DNA of 64,000 nucleotides, taken from assembly GCA_013152085.1 (NCBI GenBank), contig JAADHC010000058.1:1-64000 (forward strand), in the 5' to 3' direction. The translations under genes were made by a program, and so were the position numbers. Shown in pieces: positions 28,047 through 41,100 of the stretch. Source of the DNA: Chlorobiota bacterium (GTDB lineage: Bacteria > Bacteroidota > Bacteroidia > Bacteroidales > VadinHA17). Below the pieces are notes generated by a model, which was given only the letters and a program-made list of their open reading frames with translations, ran no database searches and had not been told where the DNA came from. The number at the start of each line of letters is the position of its first letter. The first letter of the stretch is position 1.

Positions 28047-28589
28047 ATGCGGTTTGTAAAGCAACATATAAAGGTATGGATGATCATTGGTGTTATCTTT
28101 ACTATCAATACCGTAGTGATGTCATCCTGCAAGGTCAGTTACTCTTTTTCAGGAGCTTCCATATCTCCTGACATAAAAACGGTTTCGGTGCTGTATTTTG
28201 AAAACCGGGTACAACGGGGATCAACGGTAAATCCATCTTTAAGTCAGGATTTTACGGAAGCTCTCAGGGATAAGATGAAATCACAAACCTCTCTTAACCT
28301 GGTGGAGGAAGACGGAGACGTCCAGTTTGAAGGAGAGTTTACTACCTATAAAATTGCGCCATTGGCGATAACAGGTAATCAGGCTGCCGCACTTAACCGC
28401 TTTACGGTAACGGTAAGGGTGAAATTTACCAACCAGATTGATCCCAAACAGGATTTTGATACTTCCTTTTCAAGGTATGAGGATTATCCGAGCACGCAGA
28501 ATTTTGAGGATGTGGAACAGGATTTGCTGGAAAAGATTATTGCAGATCTGACGGAAGATGTTTTTAACCGGGCTTTTGTCAATTGGTAA
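28047..28589 (+). CDS. lptE: LptE-like LPS-assembly lipoprotein
   Basis: The 180-residue protein has a lipoprotein signal with anchor Cys28 (VMSSC). The body fits the Bacteroidota LptE family: YSFSGASISPDIKTVSVLYF, NPSLSQDFTEALRDKM, VQFEGEFTTYKI, and the closing DLTEDVFNRAFVNW. LptE plugs LptD in the outer membrane for LPS insertion. Sequence similarity across phyla is weak, so the call rests on the Bacteroidota pattern and on its place upstream of secG. Confidence 0.85.
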   Translation: MRFVKQHIKVWMIIGVIFTINTVVMSSCKVSYSFSGASISPDIKTVSVLYFENRVQRGSTVNPSLSQDFTEALRDKMKSQTSLNLVEEDGDVQFEGEFTTYKIAPLAITGNQAAALNRFTVTVRVKFTNQIDPKQDFDTSFSRYEDYPSTQNFEDVEQDLLEKIIADLTEDVFNRAFVNW

Positions 28590-28595
28590 TGTACT

Positions 28596-29804
28596 ATGAG
28601 TATCGATGATTTTATACAGATGATTCAACATCCTGAGACCCTCAACAGGGATCATTTACAGGAAGTGCAGGAGTTGGTTGATGCTTTTCCCTATTTTCAT
28701 TCAGGGCATCTTCTCCTGTTAAAGAATCTTCACAATATACAGCATATTCGATACAATACCCAGTTGAAAGATTCTTCGGTTTACCTTCCGGACCGGAAAA
28801 TCCTGTATCACCTGATTCATGATGCCGATTTTCTGCAGCCTGAAAAAGAGGCAGAGAAATTACAAGAGGAAAAGGAAGGTTTGGAAAAGCAACCAGAACC
28901 TGTTATAAATACTGAAAAAGAAAAGCGGGAAGACCTCCCGCAAAACGAAGAAGTAAAGGCCGGGACAAAAGATATTGTTGAAGCTGTATCAGCGGAGAAA
29001 CCCGAAACAAAACAACCTGAGGTATCATCTCCGGATAAGGAAGAAGGGGTGCGATCGAAAGAAGAACTACTCAGGGAAATCCAGGAACGTTTGCAGGAAA
29101 TCGGGAAGGGTCATACCGGGGAGCCTGAAGCAGCACAGGATAAAAGTAACGGAGGACAGCATAATAATTCCGGATCAAATCCCATGGTTACGGATGACGA
29201 TCTGTTAGTGCTTGAGGATAATCAGGAAGGCGGGGAAGATCATATTCCGGATGGTAATCTATCCCTGGCTGATATAAATATCAGCGGAACAGACACATTA
29301 CTTGACCTGGAAACATCCGAAAGCATCGGAGATCAGACAGATGATCATGATTTGCCGGCACAGACAAATGCGGATCCGCCAGAGAGCCGGACGAAAAAAA
29401 AAACATTAGGAAACACTGAAGGCCTACCGGAGCAGAATTTTTCGGGTTGGTTGGATTATTTTCAGATAGATGATCATCATAACCCGGATATCACAGAGAA
29501 TCATTCCGGGAGAAACTCCTCCCCGCATGACCGGTTGATTGATGATTTTCTGACAGAGCAACCCCGGATTGTTCCTCGCATACACACACGGCAGACCCAT
29601 CAGGATGATATTTCCCGGGACAGTGTACAGGACAGCGGGCTGTTTTCCGAAACCCTGGCAAGGATCTATCTGAAGCAGGGATATTACAGTAAAGCGATTT
29701 TAACATACGAGAAATTACGTTTGAAATATCCGGGAAAAAGTAGTTACTTTGCATTCCAAATTGAAAAGATCAAGCAGATACTGAGAGATCAAACAAAAAA
29801 TTAG
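28596..29804 (+). CDS. conserved protein with acidic linker and C-terminal TPR-like helices
   Basis: This 402-residue cytoplasmic protein has three parts: a conserved helical N-terminus (1-90, FPYFHSGHLLLLKNLH), a long low-complexity middle rich in Glu, Lys and Gln (about 90-330), and a C-terminal TPR-like pair (FSETLARIYLKQGYYSKAIL..YEKL, about 350-400). It stands between lptE and secG with gaps of six bases on each side, an order I recall from other Bacteroidota. Function unknown; the layout suggests a scaffold linked to envelope protein or LPS export. Confidence 0.7.
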   Translation: MSIDDFIQMIQHPETLNRDHLQEVQELVDAFPYFHSGHLLLLKNLHNIQHIRYNTQLKDSSVYLPDRKILYHLIHDADFLQPEKEAEKLQEEKEGLEKQPEPVINTEKEKREDLPQNEEVKAGTKDIVEAVSAEKPETKQPEVSSPDKEEGVRSKEELLREIQERLQEIGKGHTGEPEAAQDKSNGGQHNNSGSNPMVTDDDLLVLEDNQEGGEDHIPDGNLSLADINISGTDTLLDLETSESIGDQTDDHDLPAQTNADPPESRTKKKTLGNTEGLPEQNFSGWLDYFQIDDHHNPDITENHSGRNSSPHDRLIDDFLTEQPRIVPRIHTRQTHQDDISRDSVQDSGLFSETLARIYLKQGYYSKAILTYEKLRLKYPGKSSYFAFQIEKIKQILRDQTKN

Positions 29805-29810
29805 GTTATC

Positions 29811-30200
29811 ATGGCTATTTACACATTGGTATCGGTACTCATCATTATTGCCTGTATCCTATTGATACTGGTTGTATTGGTGCAGAATTCGAAAGGTGGA
29901 GGCCTTGCTGCGAACTTTACGGGTGGTGCTCAGGTGATGGGTGTTCGGCAGACGGCTGATTTTCTTGAAAAAGCTACATGGACACTTGCCATTGCGCTGG
30001 TTGTCCTGACTTTATTAGCCAGTGCAACTATTCCGCGCAGAGGAGGAGCAGAGAAATCAATGATCGAGGATCAGATTTCCAAGACAGTGGATCCGAATGC
30101 CATACCGACGCTTCCGACAGCCATTCCACAAGCATCAGGAACCGACAAAAACAGTAGTTCTACGCAGGGAACACAGGGAGGTGATCAGGGAAACAAATAA
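29811..30200 (+). CDS. secG: preprotein translocase subunit SecG
   Basis: The 129-residue protein has two membrane segments (about 4-24 and 55-77) joined by the conserved loop VQNSKGGGLAANFTGG. The C-terminal 50 residues are a polar Gln/Ser/Gly tail, longer than in E. coli but usual in Bacteroidota. SecG assists SecYE at the inner membrane. It ends the operon and is followed by a strong terminator. Confidence 0.93.
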   Translation: MAIYTLVSVLIIIACILLILVVLVQNSKGGGLAANFTGGAQVMGVRQTADFLEKATWTLAIALVVLTLLASATIPRRGGAEKSMIEDQISKTVDPNAIPTLPTAIPQASGTDKNSSSTQGTQGGDQGNK

Positions 30201-30222
30201 ATCCCCGGATGATAAAGCATTG

Positions 30223-30257
30223 AGGTGTCAGGATGTCATAATCCTGACACCTTTTTT
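30223..30257 (+). terminator. terminator after secG
   Basis: A perfect 12-bp stem (30223-30234 with 30241-30252), 6-base loop and a T-run follow the secG stop by 22 bases. Confidence 0.9.
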
Positions 30258-30471
30258 AATTTATTTGACAGTCATATGTTGATATTTGTAACGTATTGTA
30301 TCACAATAAGTAATAATGTATAATGTAAAACCGGTCCGGGAATATCCGGTAGAATAAACTGTAATCCTGTCAAAAAAACCTGGTTAAAACGGGTAAAGAG
30401 ATTTTGGCATAAATTATGCTAATGAGCCAACAGAATTTTTAACCTGTTTAACACATAAAAATTGATAGCAT

Positions 30472-30750
30472 ATGAGCAAAGTAAGTATTAAACCATTAGG
30501 AGACCGTGTGGTCATTCTTCCGGAACCTGCTGAAGAAAAGACTTCAAGCGGCATTATTATTCCTGAAACGGCAAAAGAAAAACCACAACGGGGAAAAGTT
30601 GTTGCCGTTGGAAACGGAACAGCTGATGAAAAAATGGAAGTAAAAGAAGGGGATGACGTATTGTACGGAAAATATTCCGGCACGGAAATATCCCTGGACG
30701 GTACAGATTACCTGATTATGCGTCAGTCTGATATTCTGGCAGTTATCTAA
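30472..30750 (+). CDS. groES: co-chaperonin GroES
   Basis: The 92-residue protein is standard Gro[21 protein letters not shown] at the N-terminus, the mobile loop [15 protein letters not shown] and the roof hairpin [14 protein letters not shown]. It caps GroEL during folding. groEL starts 36 bases later, forming the usual bicistron. No CIRCE operator was seen in the 270 bases upstream. Confidence 0.97.
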   Translation: MSKVSIKPLGDRVVILPEPAEEKTSSGIIIPETAKEKPQRGKVVAVGNGTADEKMEVKEGDDVLYGKYSGTEISLDGTDYLIMRQSDILAVI

Positions 30751-30773
30751 GAAAAATCAATGTATAATTTTAA

Positions 30774-32426
<1,653 letters not shown>

Positions 32427-32462
32427 TAACTGTCACTTCTTAATTATTATAACGATATTTTT

Positions 32463-32493
32463 ACCCTCTCTGTTCTCAGAGAGGGTTTTTTTT
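32463..32493 (+). terminator. terminator after groEL
   Basis: A 9-bp stem CCCTCTCTG / CAGAGAGGG with TTCT loop is extended by an A-T pair and followed by eight T. Confidence 0.93.
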
Positions 32494-32543
32494 CAGAATG
32501 GATCATACCGGTTTTCAGGGAAAGTCGTTCCCATAGTTTTCAT

Positions 32544-32551
32544 TACATTTG
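32544..32551 (+). promoter_or_regulatory. -7 box (TACATTTG) before the DUF4412-like gene
   Basis: Full match to TAnnTTTG. Transcription would begin near 32558, after the first in-frame ATG (32549), which supports the start at 32594. Confidence 0.45.
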
Positions 32552-32593
32552 TATGTTGTCTGCAATATTTATTGTTTTCTTAAAATCATTATT

Positions 32594-33376
32594 ATGCAGA
32601 GGATTGGTTTGTATTTTTTTATCCTGATCATGTTTTCCGGAAATGTTTCTGCGGGTTGGGTTATCAAAGAAGAAACTTATTTTTCAGATCAGGAGGGCAA
32701 AGAACACCGCACGGTGTATGCCGAGGGTACTTTTATTAAGCTGGAGGAGAAAGGATTAACAACTATTATTGATGTTGCCCGTGATAAAATCATCTTTTAT
32801 AATTCTAAAGCCAAAACTTACTGGGCAGGGACGCTGGATGATTATGACCGGGAGATGATTGACGGAATGCGACAGAAATTTCTTGGAACCATAAGTTCCT
32901 ACAATGATTCGGCCAGGGCAATTGCCATAGAAAGTTTTGAGAAGATGGCCCGGCAATTGATGAATGATTCGGTGGAGGGAGCAGAAAAGCTTTTTGTACA
33001 GGTTTCCCAGACCAAAAACGGATCCCCAATGTTCGGATATCCTACACGTATATATATGGTTTGGGTAAATAAAGTGGCTACCGAGGAGGTGTGGGTGGCG
33101 CCGGATGTTCAACTCTTCAGGGAACCGGTAACCAGACATTACTGGGAAATGTTTAACCGGATCACACGGTATTACGAAAAGGGATTCCATTATCAGGCAG
33201 ATCCGAAATATCTGTATCTGATGACCAGGGGCTATCCGGTTAAGGTAAAGGAATTCGGATTTCGTTATGATGTAATCACAGAAGTTACGAGAATCAAACA
33301 TAAAAAACTACCGGATTCTGTTTTCAGGATCCCTTCCGGTGCCAACAGGGTTCGACTAAGTAAACTGAATCTGTAA
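32594..33376 (+). CDS. exported DUF4412-like protein
   Basis: The 260-residue protein starts at ATG 32594, which opens a signal peptide (MQRIGLYFFILIMFSGNVSA). The frame runs 15 codons further upstream, but a promoter box overlaps that start. The mature part begins with GWVIKEETYF, followed by a pattern like DUF4412 proteins: YAEGTFIKLEEKGLTTIIDV, then a KTYWAG strand. Periplasmic or lipid-binding role possible; function unknown. It is convergent with mprF, six bases apart. Confidence 0.65.
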   Translation: MQRIGLYFFILIMFSGNVSAGWVIKEETYFSDQEGKEHRTVYAEGTFIKLEEKGLTTIIDVARDKIIFYNSKAKTYWAGTLDDYDREMIDGMRQKFLGTISSYNDSARAIAIESFEKMARQLMNDSVEGAEKLFVQVSQTKNGSPMFGYPTRIYMVWVNKVATEEVWVAPDVQLFREPVTRHYWEMFNRITRYYEKGFHYQADPKYLYLMTRGYPVKVKEFGFRYDVITEVTRIKHKKLPDSVFRIPSGANRVRLSKLNL

Positions 33377-33382
33377 TTCCGA

Positions 33383-35968
33383 TCATTCGGGTTTCATAAT
33401 TTCGGATAAGGCCCTGGGTAATAAAATCAGGTCAAAGTCATTCTGGTAAGCCAGGTATCGTGTTTCCCATTCCGGTTTGAATTTTTCTTTGAATTCTCTC
33501 AGTCCATTAAAATCGTTAAATTTGTGAATAACTTTTGACAGGAGATTCAATGCCTGTGTAATTGAAAGGTTATCAAGCTCTTTCCCGGTAATTGGAACCA
33601 TTCCCATGTTTGCATAATGCAAGTTAAGGGATTTAAAATATTCAAACATTTTAATAATCTGATAATCAATAATTCCGTTTGGAGCATCATTTGTTTTGCG
33701 GATAAGGTCATAAGTACCTTCATTTTTTTTATAGTCAGGAATAATATTTAGAAATCCGGCTATTTTCCCCTCACTGTTTTCAGAAGCCAGAATAGTTGTA
33801 TTCTTAACTTCGGATTGTTTAAAAAGGCCCTGGCTAAAGACCAGTTCATCTCTTTTATTTGCAGATAACCATTCATCCGAGACTTGCTGTAATTGTTGTA
33901 ATTTCCCATCCGGGACAGGAGGAAGATAAATCTTAGCAGTATATCCCGACTTTTCTGCTTTTCTTATGGCATTTCTTATGGATTTCATTTCCCTGCCTTC
34001 GAGGGAGAAACGATCAAGATTTACAATCGCTTCCTGACCAATAGGTAAAGTTTTCATACCGAGGTCTTTATACAATTGGATGTCTTTATCGGGTATTCGG
34101 TAAATGAAATAGATATAGTCCATCGTGGAGCAGAAATGTTCAAACTCTCTCAGGATGTCTCCTCTTTTTTCAGGTGAACATACCGGGTTTTCCAGAACAA
34201 TTGAGACACCTTTATAAAATTTATATGCCAGAAATCCATCATCAGGTGATTCCGGAAAGAAAAGAATTTTATCAAAGTAGGTTTTAAAGTAGTCCAATGG
34301 AGAGTTTCCATAAAGACCGACCAGTTCAATGGCTTTATTTATCTGTTCAGGTTGATTCTGAGTATACTGGAATTTAGGTTTAAAAATTCCATAGGCAAGG
34401 ATTCCCATCAATCCAATTCCGGAGATCCGTATCCAAATGAGGAAAAGTTTTGCAAAAGAAGTTTGGGAGTAAATTTGAGAAGAATCGTTGAATGACCAGG
34501 TATGAATCAAAGCAACACATGAATCATAAAGGGAAAAGTCATGGTTAAAATGATATTTTTCGATGTAATAGAAACCGGCAATATTGAAGATTATGATTGT
34601 GATTCCAATAAGGACAGTCATGTAGAAGAAATGCCGGCTAACGTTGATAATGGATTTGAAAACATACTCTTTATATGTAAATAAAAGGGTGATGACAACA
34701 ATACCAGCCAGGAAAGCTTCTTCATAGTCAATTCCTTTGGTTAAGTGGCCGATAAGGGATAATACGGAAATTAAAAAAGCAAGCCACCAGGCAGGTTTTA
34801 ATCTCCGGAGCAGAAAATAAGAATTGGCCAGAAGAATAATCCCAAAAGCAAGGACAAAAAGATTAGATGCTTCAATAATCCTGACGGGTAAATAGTTTGT
34901 CAGGATTTGCATTCTTTCCGGAATGGCAGGCGTTATTGCAGAGAGGATATTGGTTAATCCCAGGAGAAACAGCAAAGCAGTTGGAAAAATTCTAAGAAGG
35001 ATTTTACCGGGCTTCACTAAAAAGATAAGTAAGCCTAATCCCAGAGGGAGCCAAAATTCAAAAAACCTGAACAGAAGCATTCCGGAAGCAGCCTGTATCG
35101 TAGCAAATCCGTAATGGGTCAAGAGAAGTGTCAGACTTACTTCGATGGCTCCCAAACCCCTAAGGAAAGGAGATAAGATGAGAAAAACAGTCATTAATAC
35201 ATACCCGATAAGTGAAATAGTAATGTTTGCAGGAATCCCTACAGCCATCAATGCAAGATAAAGCTGGAATATCCCGATAATTTCAATAAGGAGTGAGATT
35301 CCTATGACCAGAACAAAGTGAAAGGATGATATACTGTTAGAGCGCAGATTGTCTAATGAAATCAGAAAATCAGGCCATATTTTGGCGATAACTTCCGATC
35401 CGAATTCTTTAAAAATGATAAAATACACCAGAAGTACGACAGCAAGGATTATTCCTGAAAGAATAAGAATATAGTGAAATACGGAAGTTCCGGTTGATTG
35501 ATTTGTTTTCAATGACAGTATAATAGCCGGGATGGCAATGATGATTACCGTGAGGATACCGGTTATTGCATAAATAAATGAGGCATAATAAATCTGTGTT
35601 TTAGTAATTTCCTTCTTTACAAGAGGTTTGGTAAAAAATGCCAGGGATGACACTCCTCCTGCCGGTAAAAAAACACTGATGAAATTACGTTTCAGGAACA
35701 AGGTGATGCTGTCAGTAAGACTAACTTTTTGATGGATAGCCCTGAAGCTGAAAACATACATTAATCCTTGTAGAATTACGTATACCAGGGTACTTAAAAT
35801 ACCCAGAATTATATATTTACTTTTGGCGTGCGTAAGCTTGTTGTGAATATCATTTATTTCAATATGCTCATTCTTAATAAAATATAGAAAAAAAACAATC
35901 ATGAACAGTGCAAGGGAGATTTGCCAGAAAGATTTGTTTCTTATAAGTATTCTTAAATTGTTTTTCAT
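33383..35968 (-). CDS. mprF: MprF-like lysylphosphatidylglycerol synthase/flippase
   Basis: The 861-residue protein has the two-part MprF layout. Residues 1-530 hold about 14 membrane helices; the first half is the UPF0104/LPG flippase region. Residues 540-860 are a soluble DUF2156 (GNAT-like) domain with DYFKTYFDKILFF, ENPVCSPEKRG, a KSIRNAIRKAEKSGY motif and a closing LREFKEKFKPEWETRYLAY. MprF moves an amino acid from aminoacyl-tRNA to phosphatidylglycerol and flips the product, lowering surface charge. The amino acid used here cannot be told from sequence. It is a single gene. Confidence 0.9.
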   Translation of the reverse strand: MKNNLRILIRNKSFWQISLALFMIVFFLYFIKNEHIEINDIHNKLTHAKSKYIILGILSTLVYVILQGLMYVFSFRAIHQKVSLTDSITLFLKRNFISVFLPAGGVSSLAFFTKPLVKKEITKTQIYYASFIYAITGILTVIIIAIPAIILSLKTNQSTGTSVFHYILILSGIILAVVLLVYFIIFKEFGSEVIAKIWPDFLISLDNLRSNSISSFHFVLVIGISLLIEIIGIFQLYLALMAVGIPANITISLIGYVLMTVFLILSPFLRGLGAIEVSLTLLLTHYGFATIQAASGMLLFRFFEFWLPLGLGLLIFLVKPGKILLRIFPTALLFLLGLTNILSAITPAIPERMQILTNYLPVRIIEASNLFVLAFGIILLANSYFLLRRLKPAWWLAFLISVLSLIGHLTKGIDYEEAFLAGIVVITLLFTYKEYVFKSIINVSRHFFYMTVLIGITIIIFNIAGFYYIEKYHFNHDFSLYDSCVALIHTWSFNDSSQIYSQTSFAKLFLIWIRISGIGLMGILAYGIFKPKFQYTQNQPEQINKAIELVGLYGNSPLDYFKTYFDKILFFPESPDDGFLAYKFYKGVSIVLENPVCSPEKRGDILREFEHFCSTMDYIYFIYRIPDKDIQLYKDLGMKTLPIGQEAIVNLDRFSLEGREMKSIRNAIRKAEKSGYTAKIYLPPVPDGKLQQLQQVSDEWLSANKRDELVFSQGLFKQSEVKNTTILASENSEGKIAGFLNIIPDYKKNEGTYDLIRKTNDAPNGIIDYQIIKMFEYFKSLNLHYANMGMVPITGKELDNLSITQALNLLSKVIHKFNDFNGLREFKEKFKPEWETRYLAYQNDFDLILLPRALSEIMKPE

Positions 35969-36011
35969 GCTTGTTTAATAAATATTTTGCTTAAAAAGCA
36001 TTTAATCATCC

Positions 36012-36019
36012 CAAAGATA
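36012..36019 (-). promoter_or_regulatory. -7 box (TATCTTTG) for mprF
   Basis: The minus strand reads TATCTTTG, a full consensus match 44 bases before the mprF start, giving a leader of about 37 bases. Confidence 0.5.
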
Positions 36020-36130
36020 AATATGTTTTTATGTGATTATCATTTTGAAGGTAATAATCCGTGTTTGCGATTTCCATCATCGGTCACCGTATTTCCGGCC
36101 TGAACAGTTATCCGATATGAATGAATATGG

Positions 36131-36138
36131 TATCTTTG
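36131..36138 (+). promoter_or_regulatory. -7 box (TATCTTTG) for lepA
   Basis: Full match to TAnnTTTG 27 bases before the lepA ATG at 36165. It lies inside the longer open frame (from 36033), so that frame's upstream start would not be transcribed from here. Confidence 0.55.
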
Positions 36139-36164
36139 TCGAAACAGATTTAGTATCTCCGACA

Positions 36165-37952
36165 ATGAGGAATATCCGGAATTTCTGCATCATTGCGCAT
36201 ATTGACCATGGGAAAAGTACGCTTGCCGACCGGTTATTGCAAAAAACCCATACGCTGTCTGATCGTGATTTTCAGGATCAGGTACTGGATAATATGGAGC
36301 TGGAGCGGGAAAAGGGTATTACGATAAAGAGCCATGCGATACAGATGGAGCATAAGCTGGACGGAGAGACCTTTTATCTGAACCTCATCGATACTCCCGG
36401 TCATGTTGATTTTTCTTATGAGGTTTCGCGGGCTATCGCCGCCTGTGAGGGAGCACTTCTCATTGTGGATGCTACGCAGGGTATTCAGGCACAAACCATT
36501 TCAAATCTTTATCTGGCCATTGACCACAATCTGGAGATCATACCGGTATTGAATAAGATGGATCTTGACAATGCCATGCCTGATGAAGTGAAAGACCAGA
36601 TTGTCGACCTGATTGATTGTGAACGTGAAGATATCATTGAAGCCAGCGGGAAGACAGGGATGGGTGTTGATCAAATCCTGACAGATATTATTCATAAAAT
36701 ACCTCCGCCCCAGGGTGATCCGGAAGCTCCTTTACAAGCGCTTATTTTTGATTCGGTTTTTAACCCTTTCAGGGGAATATATGCCTATTTCAGGATTTTC
36801 AACGGTGAATTGCATACCGGGGATTATGTTCAGTTTGTAGCAACAAGGAAAAAATATAATGCTGATGAAATTGGCGTATTAAAGCTGAAGACTTCACCGC
36901 GTGATGTCCTGCGTACCGGAGATGTGGGGTATATTATTTCCGGTATCAAGGAATCGAGTGAAGTAAAGGTCGGGGATACGATTACACATGTTGAACGGCC
37001 TTGCACAGCTGCAGTATCAGGCTTTGAAGAGGTAAAGCCCATGGTATTTGCCGGCGTATATCCGGTCGATGCAGATGAATATGAAGAATTAAGATCTTCA
37101 CTGGAGAAGCTTCAACTGAATGATGCCTCCCTGGTTTTCGAACCCGAGTCTTCCTTTGCTCTTGGTTTCGGATTCAGATGCGGATTTTTGGGATTGTTGC
37201 ATATGGAAATCGTACAGGAACGGCTTGACCGTGAGTTTGACATGGACGTAATCACCACGGTACCTAATGTGTCGTATAATGTTTATAATACCCGCGGAGA
37301 GGTGATTGAAGTCCACAATCCTTCCGGGATGCCTGAACCTACGCTTATTGATCATATTGAGGAACCCTATATTCATGCGCATGTTATTTCAAAATCGGAG
37401 TTTATCGGGCAGATTATGAAACTTTGCATTGATAAACGGGGCGTCTTAAAAAACCAGGTTTATCTGACATCCGATCGCGTTGAAGTGAGTTTTGAGATGC
37501 CTTTGGCAGAGATCGTTTTTGATTTTTATGATAAACTTAAAAGCATCTCCAGAGGGTATGCATCGTTTGATTATTATCCAGCCGGTTTTCAAAAAGCCAA
37601 TCTGGTCAGGTTGGATATTTTACTGAACGGTGAAATAGTAGATGCTTTGTCAACACTGATTCACAGAGATCATGCTTATTCTTTTGGCCGCAGGATATGC
37701 GTGAAGCTCAAAGATCTCATCCCCCGTCAGCAGTTTGATATCGCCATACAGGCAGCCATCGGATCGAAAATCATTGCCCGGGAAACGGTAAAAGCCTTAC
37801 GTAAGGATGTTACGGCAAAATGTTACGGAGGCGATATCACCCGGAAAAGAAAACTGCTGGAAAAACAGAAAAAAGGAAAGAAACGCATGCGTCAGGTAGG
37901 TAACGTTGAAATTCCCCAGCAGGCCTTTCTGGCAGTATTAAAGCTGGATTAA
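36165..37952 (+). CDS. lepA: elongation factor 4 (LepA)
   Basis: The 595-residue GTPase has G1 [10 protein letters not shown]3 [10 protein letters not shown]4 NKMD and the EF4-specific C-terminal domain ([11 protein letters not shown]-like [10 protein letters not shown], then [20 protein letters not shown]). The start at 36165 ([15 protein letters not shown]) fits the family N-terminus and length; the frame is open 44 codons further up but those residues do not match and contain the promoter. LepA acts on stalled ribosomes. Confidence 0.96.
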   Translation: MRNIRNFCIIAHIDHGKSTLADRLLQKTHTLSDRDFQDQVLDNMELEREKGITIKSHAIQMEHKLDGETFYLNLIDTPGHVDFSYEVSRAIAACEGALLIVDATQGIQAQTISNLYLAIDHNLEIIPVLNKMDLDNAMPDEVKDQIVDLIDCEREDIIEASGKTGMGVDQILTDIIHKIPPPQGDPEAPLQALIFDSVFNPFRGIYAYFRIFNGELHTGDYVQFVATRKKYNADEIGVLKLKTSPRDVLRTGDVGYIISGIKESSEVKVGDTITHVERPCTAAVSGFEEVKPMVFAGVYPVDADEYEELRSSLEKLQLNDASLVFEPESSFALGFGFRCGFLGLLHMEIVQERLDREFDMDVITTVPNVSYNVYNTRGEVIEVHNPSGMPEPTLIDHIEEPYIHAHVISKSEFIGQIMKLCIDKRGVLKNQVYLTSDRVEVSFEMPLAEIVFDFYDKLKSISRGYASFDYYPAGFQKANLVRLDILLNGEIVDALSTLIHRDHAYSFGRRICVKLKDLIPRQQFDIAIQAAIGSKIIARETVKALRKDVTAKCYGGDITRKRKLLEKQKKGKKRMRQVGNVEIPQQAFLAVLKLD

Positions 37953-38136
37953 TCTTTTATTCTGACCGAATAGAAAACTCTGGCGAAAGAAAATTTAAAA
38001 TCCAGATACCGGTTTTTTGTATATCTTTAAATATTGATTTTATATTCGTATGCCGGTTTTTAATATAAAACAACGAATATAACAGAGTATCTATGGATTG
38101 AAGGGCTCAACAGAAATCTTATTTAACGATTGCATT

Positions 38137-41100
38137 ATGAGTTCAGTATTATTCCTTGGATTGGATATTGGTTCCATTTCTATTAATACAGTTTTGATTG
38201 ATCAGGGAAGGGCCGTTGTTGAGAATCATTATCATTATTGTCATGGCAGGCCGTTTCATCTTCTGAAAGATATTCTGACGGATATTTATACGCGTTATAC
38301 ACAGAATGACATACTGGCCATTGCTTTAACCGGAACGGGAGGGGCGCTTGCCCGGGACTTGATCGGGGGACAATTCGTCAATGAGATCATTGCCCAGTCA
38401 GAAGCTGTTGGGAACTTGTATCCTGAGGTCAAAACGGTTATTGAGATGGGAGGAGAAGACTCAAAGCTGATCCTGATGCATTCTGAAGGAGGACAGGAGG
38501 TTAGCCGTTTATCTGACTTCACATTAAACAATCTTTGTGCTGCCGGTACCGGTTCTTTTCTGGATCAACAGGCTAACCGGTTGGGCCTTTCCATTGAGAA
38601 TGAATTTGGCCAGATGGCGCTTCAATCTGAAAATCCTCCGAGAATCGCCGGAAGGTGCAGTGTCTTTGCCAAAACCGACATGATTCATCTGCAGCAAATA
38701 GCCACTCCTGTATATGATATTGTAGCCGGATTGTGTTTTGCTGTGGCACGAAATTTTATCAGCAGCCACGGCAAAGGTAAAAAGCTGGAAGTTCCGATTC
38801 TTTTTCAGGGAGGAGTTGCGGCCAACTACGGGGTGGTTCGTGCCTTTAAAGAACTTTTACACACGAAAGAGGGTGAATTTATTATACCGGATCATTATGC
38901 TTCGATGGGAGCAATTGGAGCCGTATTTCATCTTATGAACAAAACGAGTACGGAAATTGTTCCCTATAAAGGGATACAACAGCTTGATGAATACCTGAAA
39001 GGTGACCAGTCGGGAGGCGGACGACAGGAACCGTTAAAAGAAGCGGAAACCGTATATGATAAGAAGGCATATCCCATTCCGGCTTCTGTGGACAAGCTTG
39101 AAGTTTCGTTGGGGCTTGATGTCGGTTCCTTAAGTACAAATGTGGTGTTAATTGATAAAGAGAATCATGTGATTGCCCGGCGTTACCTGCCTACTGCAGG
39201 CAAACCTCTTGAGGCTATCCGGCGTGGCATGTCAGAGATTTTTGAGGAGGTTGGTGACCGGGTTAAAGTTATTGCTGCCGGAACAACAGGTTCCGGCCGG
39301 TATCTTACCGGTGATTTTATCGGAGCTGATGCCATCCGTAATGAGATCACGGCCCAGGCAACGGCTGCTATTGATTTTGATCGTAAAGTAGATACGATTT
39401 TTGAGATTGGCGGGCAGGACTCAAAATATATCAGTATAGATGATGGATTTGTTGTAGATTTTGAGATGAATAAAGTATGTGCGGCAGGTACCGGATCCTT
39501 TTTGGAAGAACAGGCAGAAAAACTTAAAATCAATATTAAAGAGGAATTCGGGAACCTTGCACTGAAGGCAAAACGCCCGGCGGCTTTGGGAACCCGGTGT
39601 ACGGTTTTTATGGAATCCGATCTGAATTCTCACCAGCAAAAAGGGGTTGAAAAGGACAACCTTGTGGGTGGGCTGGCTTATTCTATTGTTGAGAATTATA
39701 TCCAGAAGGTTGTCCGGAAAAAGCGTATTGGGGATCATATCTTTTTCCAGGGAGGTGTGACCAATAATAAAGCCGTTGTGGCTGCTTTTGAAAAGGTGAC
39801 CGGTAAAAAGATCATTGTCCCTCCACATTTTGACGTAACGGGAGCCATAGGTGTGGCCATACTTTCCAGGGACTCTGTGAAGGACGGACAAAAAACCCGC
39901 TTTAAGGGTTTTGACATCAGTAAGGTACCTTATACCATTGACAGTTTTGTCTGTAACGGTTGCTCTAATCATTGTGAGATCAGAAGGGTCAGGATAGAAG
40001 GGGAGGGAAGACCATTATTCTTTGGCGGAAGATGTGAAAAATGGGATCTGGATGAACGGAAAAGAAAGGGAGGAGATCTTCCGGATCTTTTTAAAGAAAG
40101 GATTGGATTTTTATTGGATGGATTTAAAGAGGAACCCAAAAACGGCAGAATCACTATTGGTATTCCAAGAGGATTGATGATTTTTTATCAACAATTCCCG
40201 TTCTGGAAGACATTTTTTCAGGAACTCGGTTTTCATGTTGTTTTATCGGATGAGTCTGACAACGATATGATAAAAACAGCTCTGGGAATGGTAGTGGCTG
40301 AAACCTGTTTCCCTGTGGAACTGATGCACGGACATATCCGAAATCTTTTTTATAAAAAGGCAGATTACGTTTTTGCTCCTTTTGTGATCAATGCCGAAGC
40401 TGAAAAAGACAATACTACCATGAATTATAATTGCCCGTGGATTCAAACATTTTCATTTATGGTAAAGGCAGCTCTTGGAAGGAAGGAAGAAGAAGAGAGG
40501 ATGTTGATCCCGGCATTGAATTTTAAATATTTTGGACGGGTATTAAACAAGGAATTAACTGATTTTATGAAAGGGAAGTTTAATATCCCTGGAAAAAACG
40601 TAATACGGGCCATTAAAAAAGCTGAAAGGGCTCAGAAAAAATTTGAGGAAAGGGTGGTGCTGAGAGGACAGGAAATCCTGGGAAACCTGCCTGAAGACAA
40701 AGAAGCCATTGTAATATTGGGGAGGCCGTATAATACCAGCGATCCCGCATTGAACCTTGGTATTATCGAGAAACTGATCAACCAGGATGTGTTGCCTGTC
40801 CCAATAGATTATTTGCCCCTGGGAAGCGAGCATATTTTACAGGATTATCCGCAGATGTACTGGAACAATGGTCAAAAGGTATTGGCTGCCGCCCGGATTG
40901 TGGCCCGTGAAAAGGATCTGCATGCTATCTATGTTACCAATTTTCGCTGTGGACCTGATTCTTTCCTGTCGCACTTTGTTCAGGAAGAGATGCGTGGGAA
41001 ACCTTACCTGGAGGTTGAAATTGATGAGCATGGGGCCGATGCCGGCATGATTACAAGATACGAGGCTTTTCTTGATAGCTTACGGGGGTCACGTCTTGCC

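Noticed and set aside
30258-30471. CIRCE operator or consensus promoter before groES
   Set aside because: Only an imperfect TTGGC/GCCAA pair and a 7-of-8 -7 box (GATATTTG) were found; neither is convincing.
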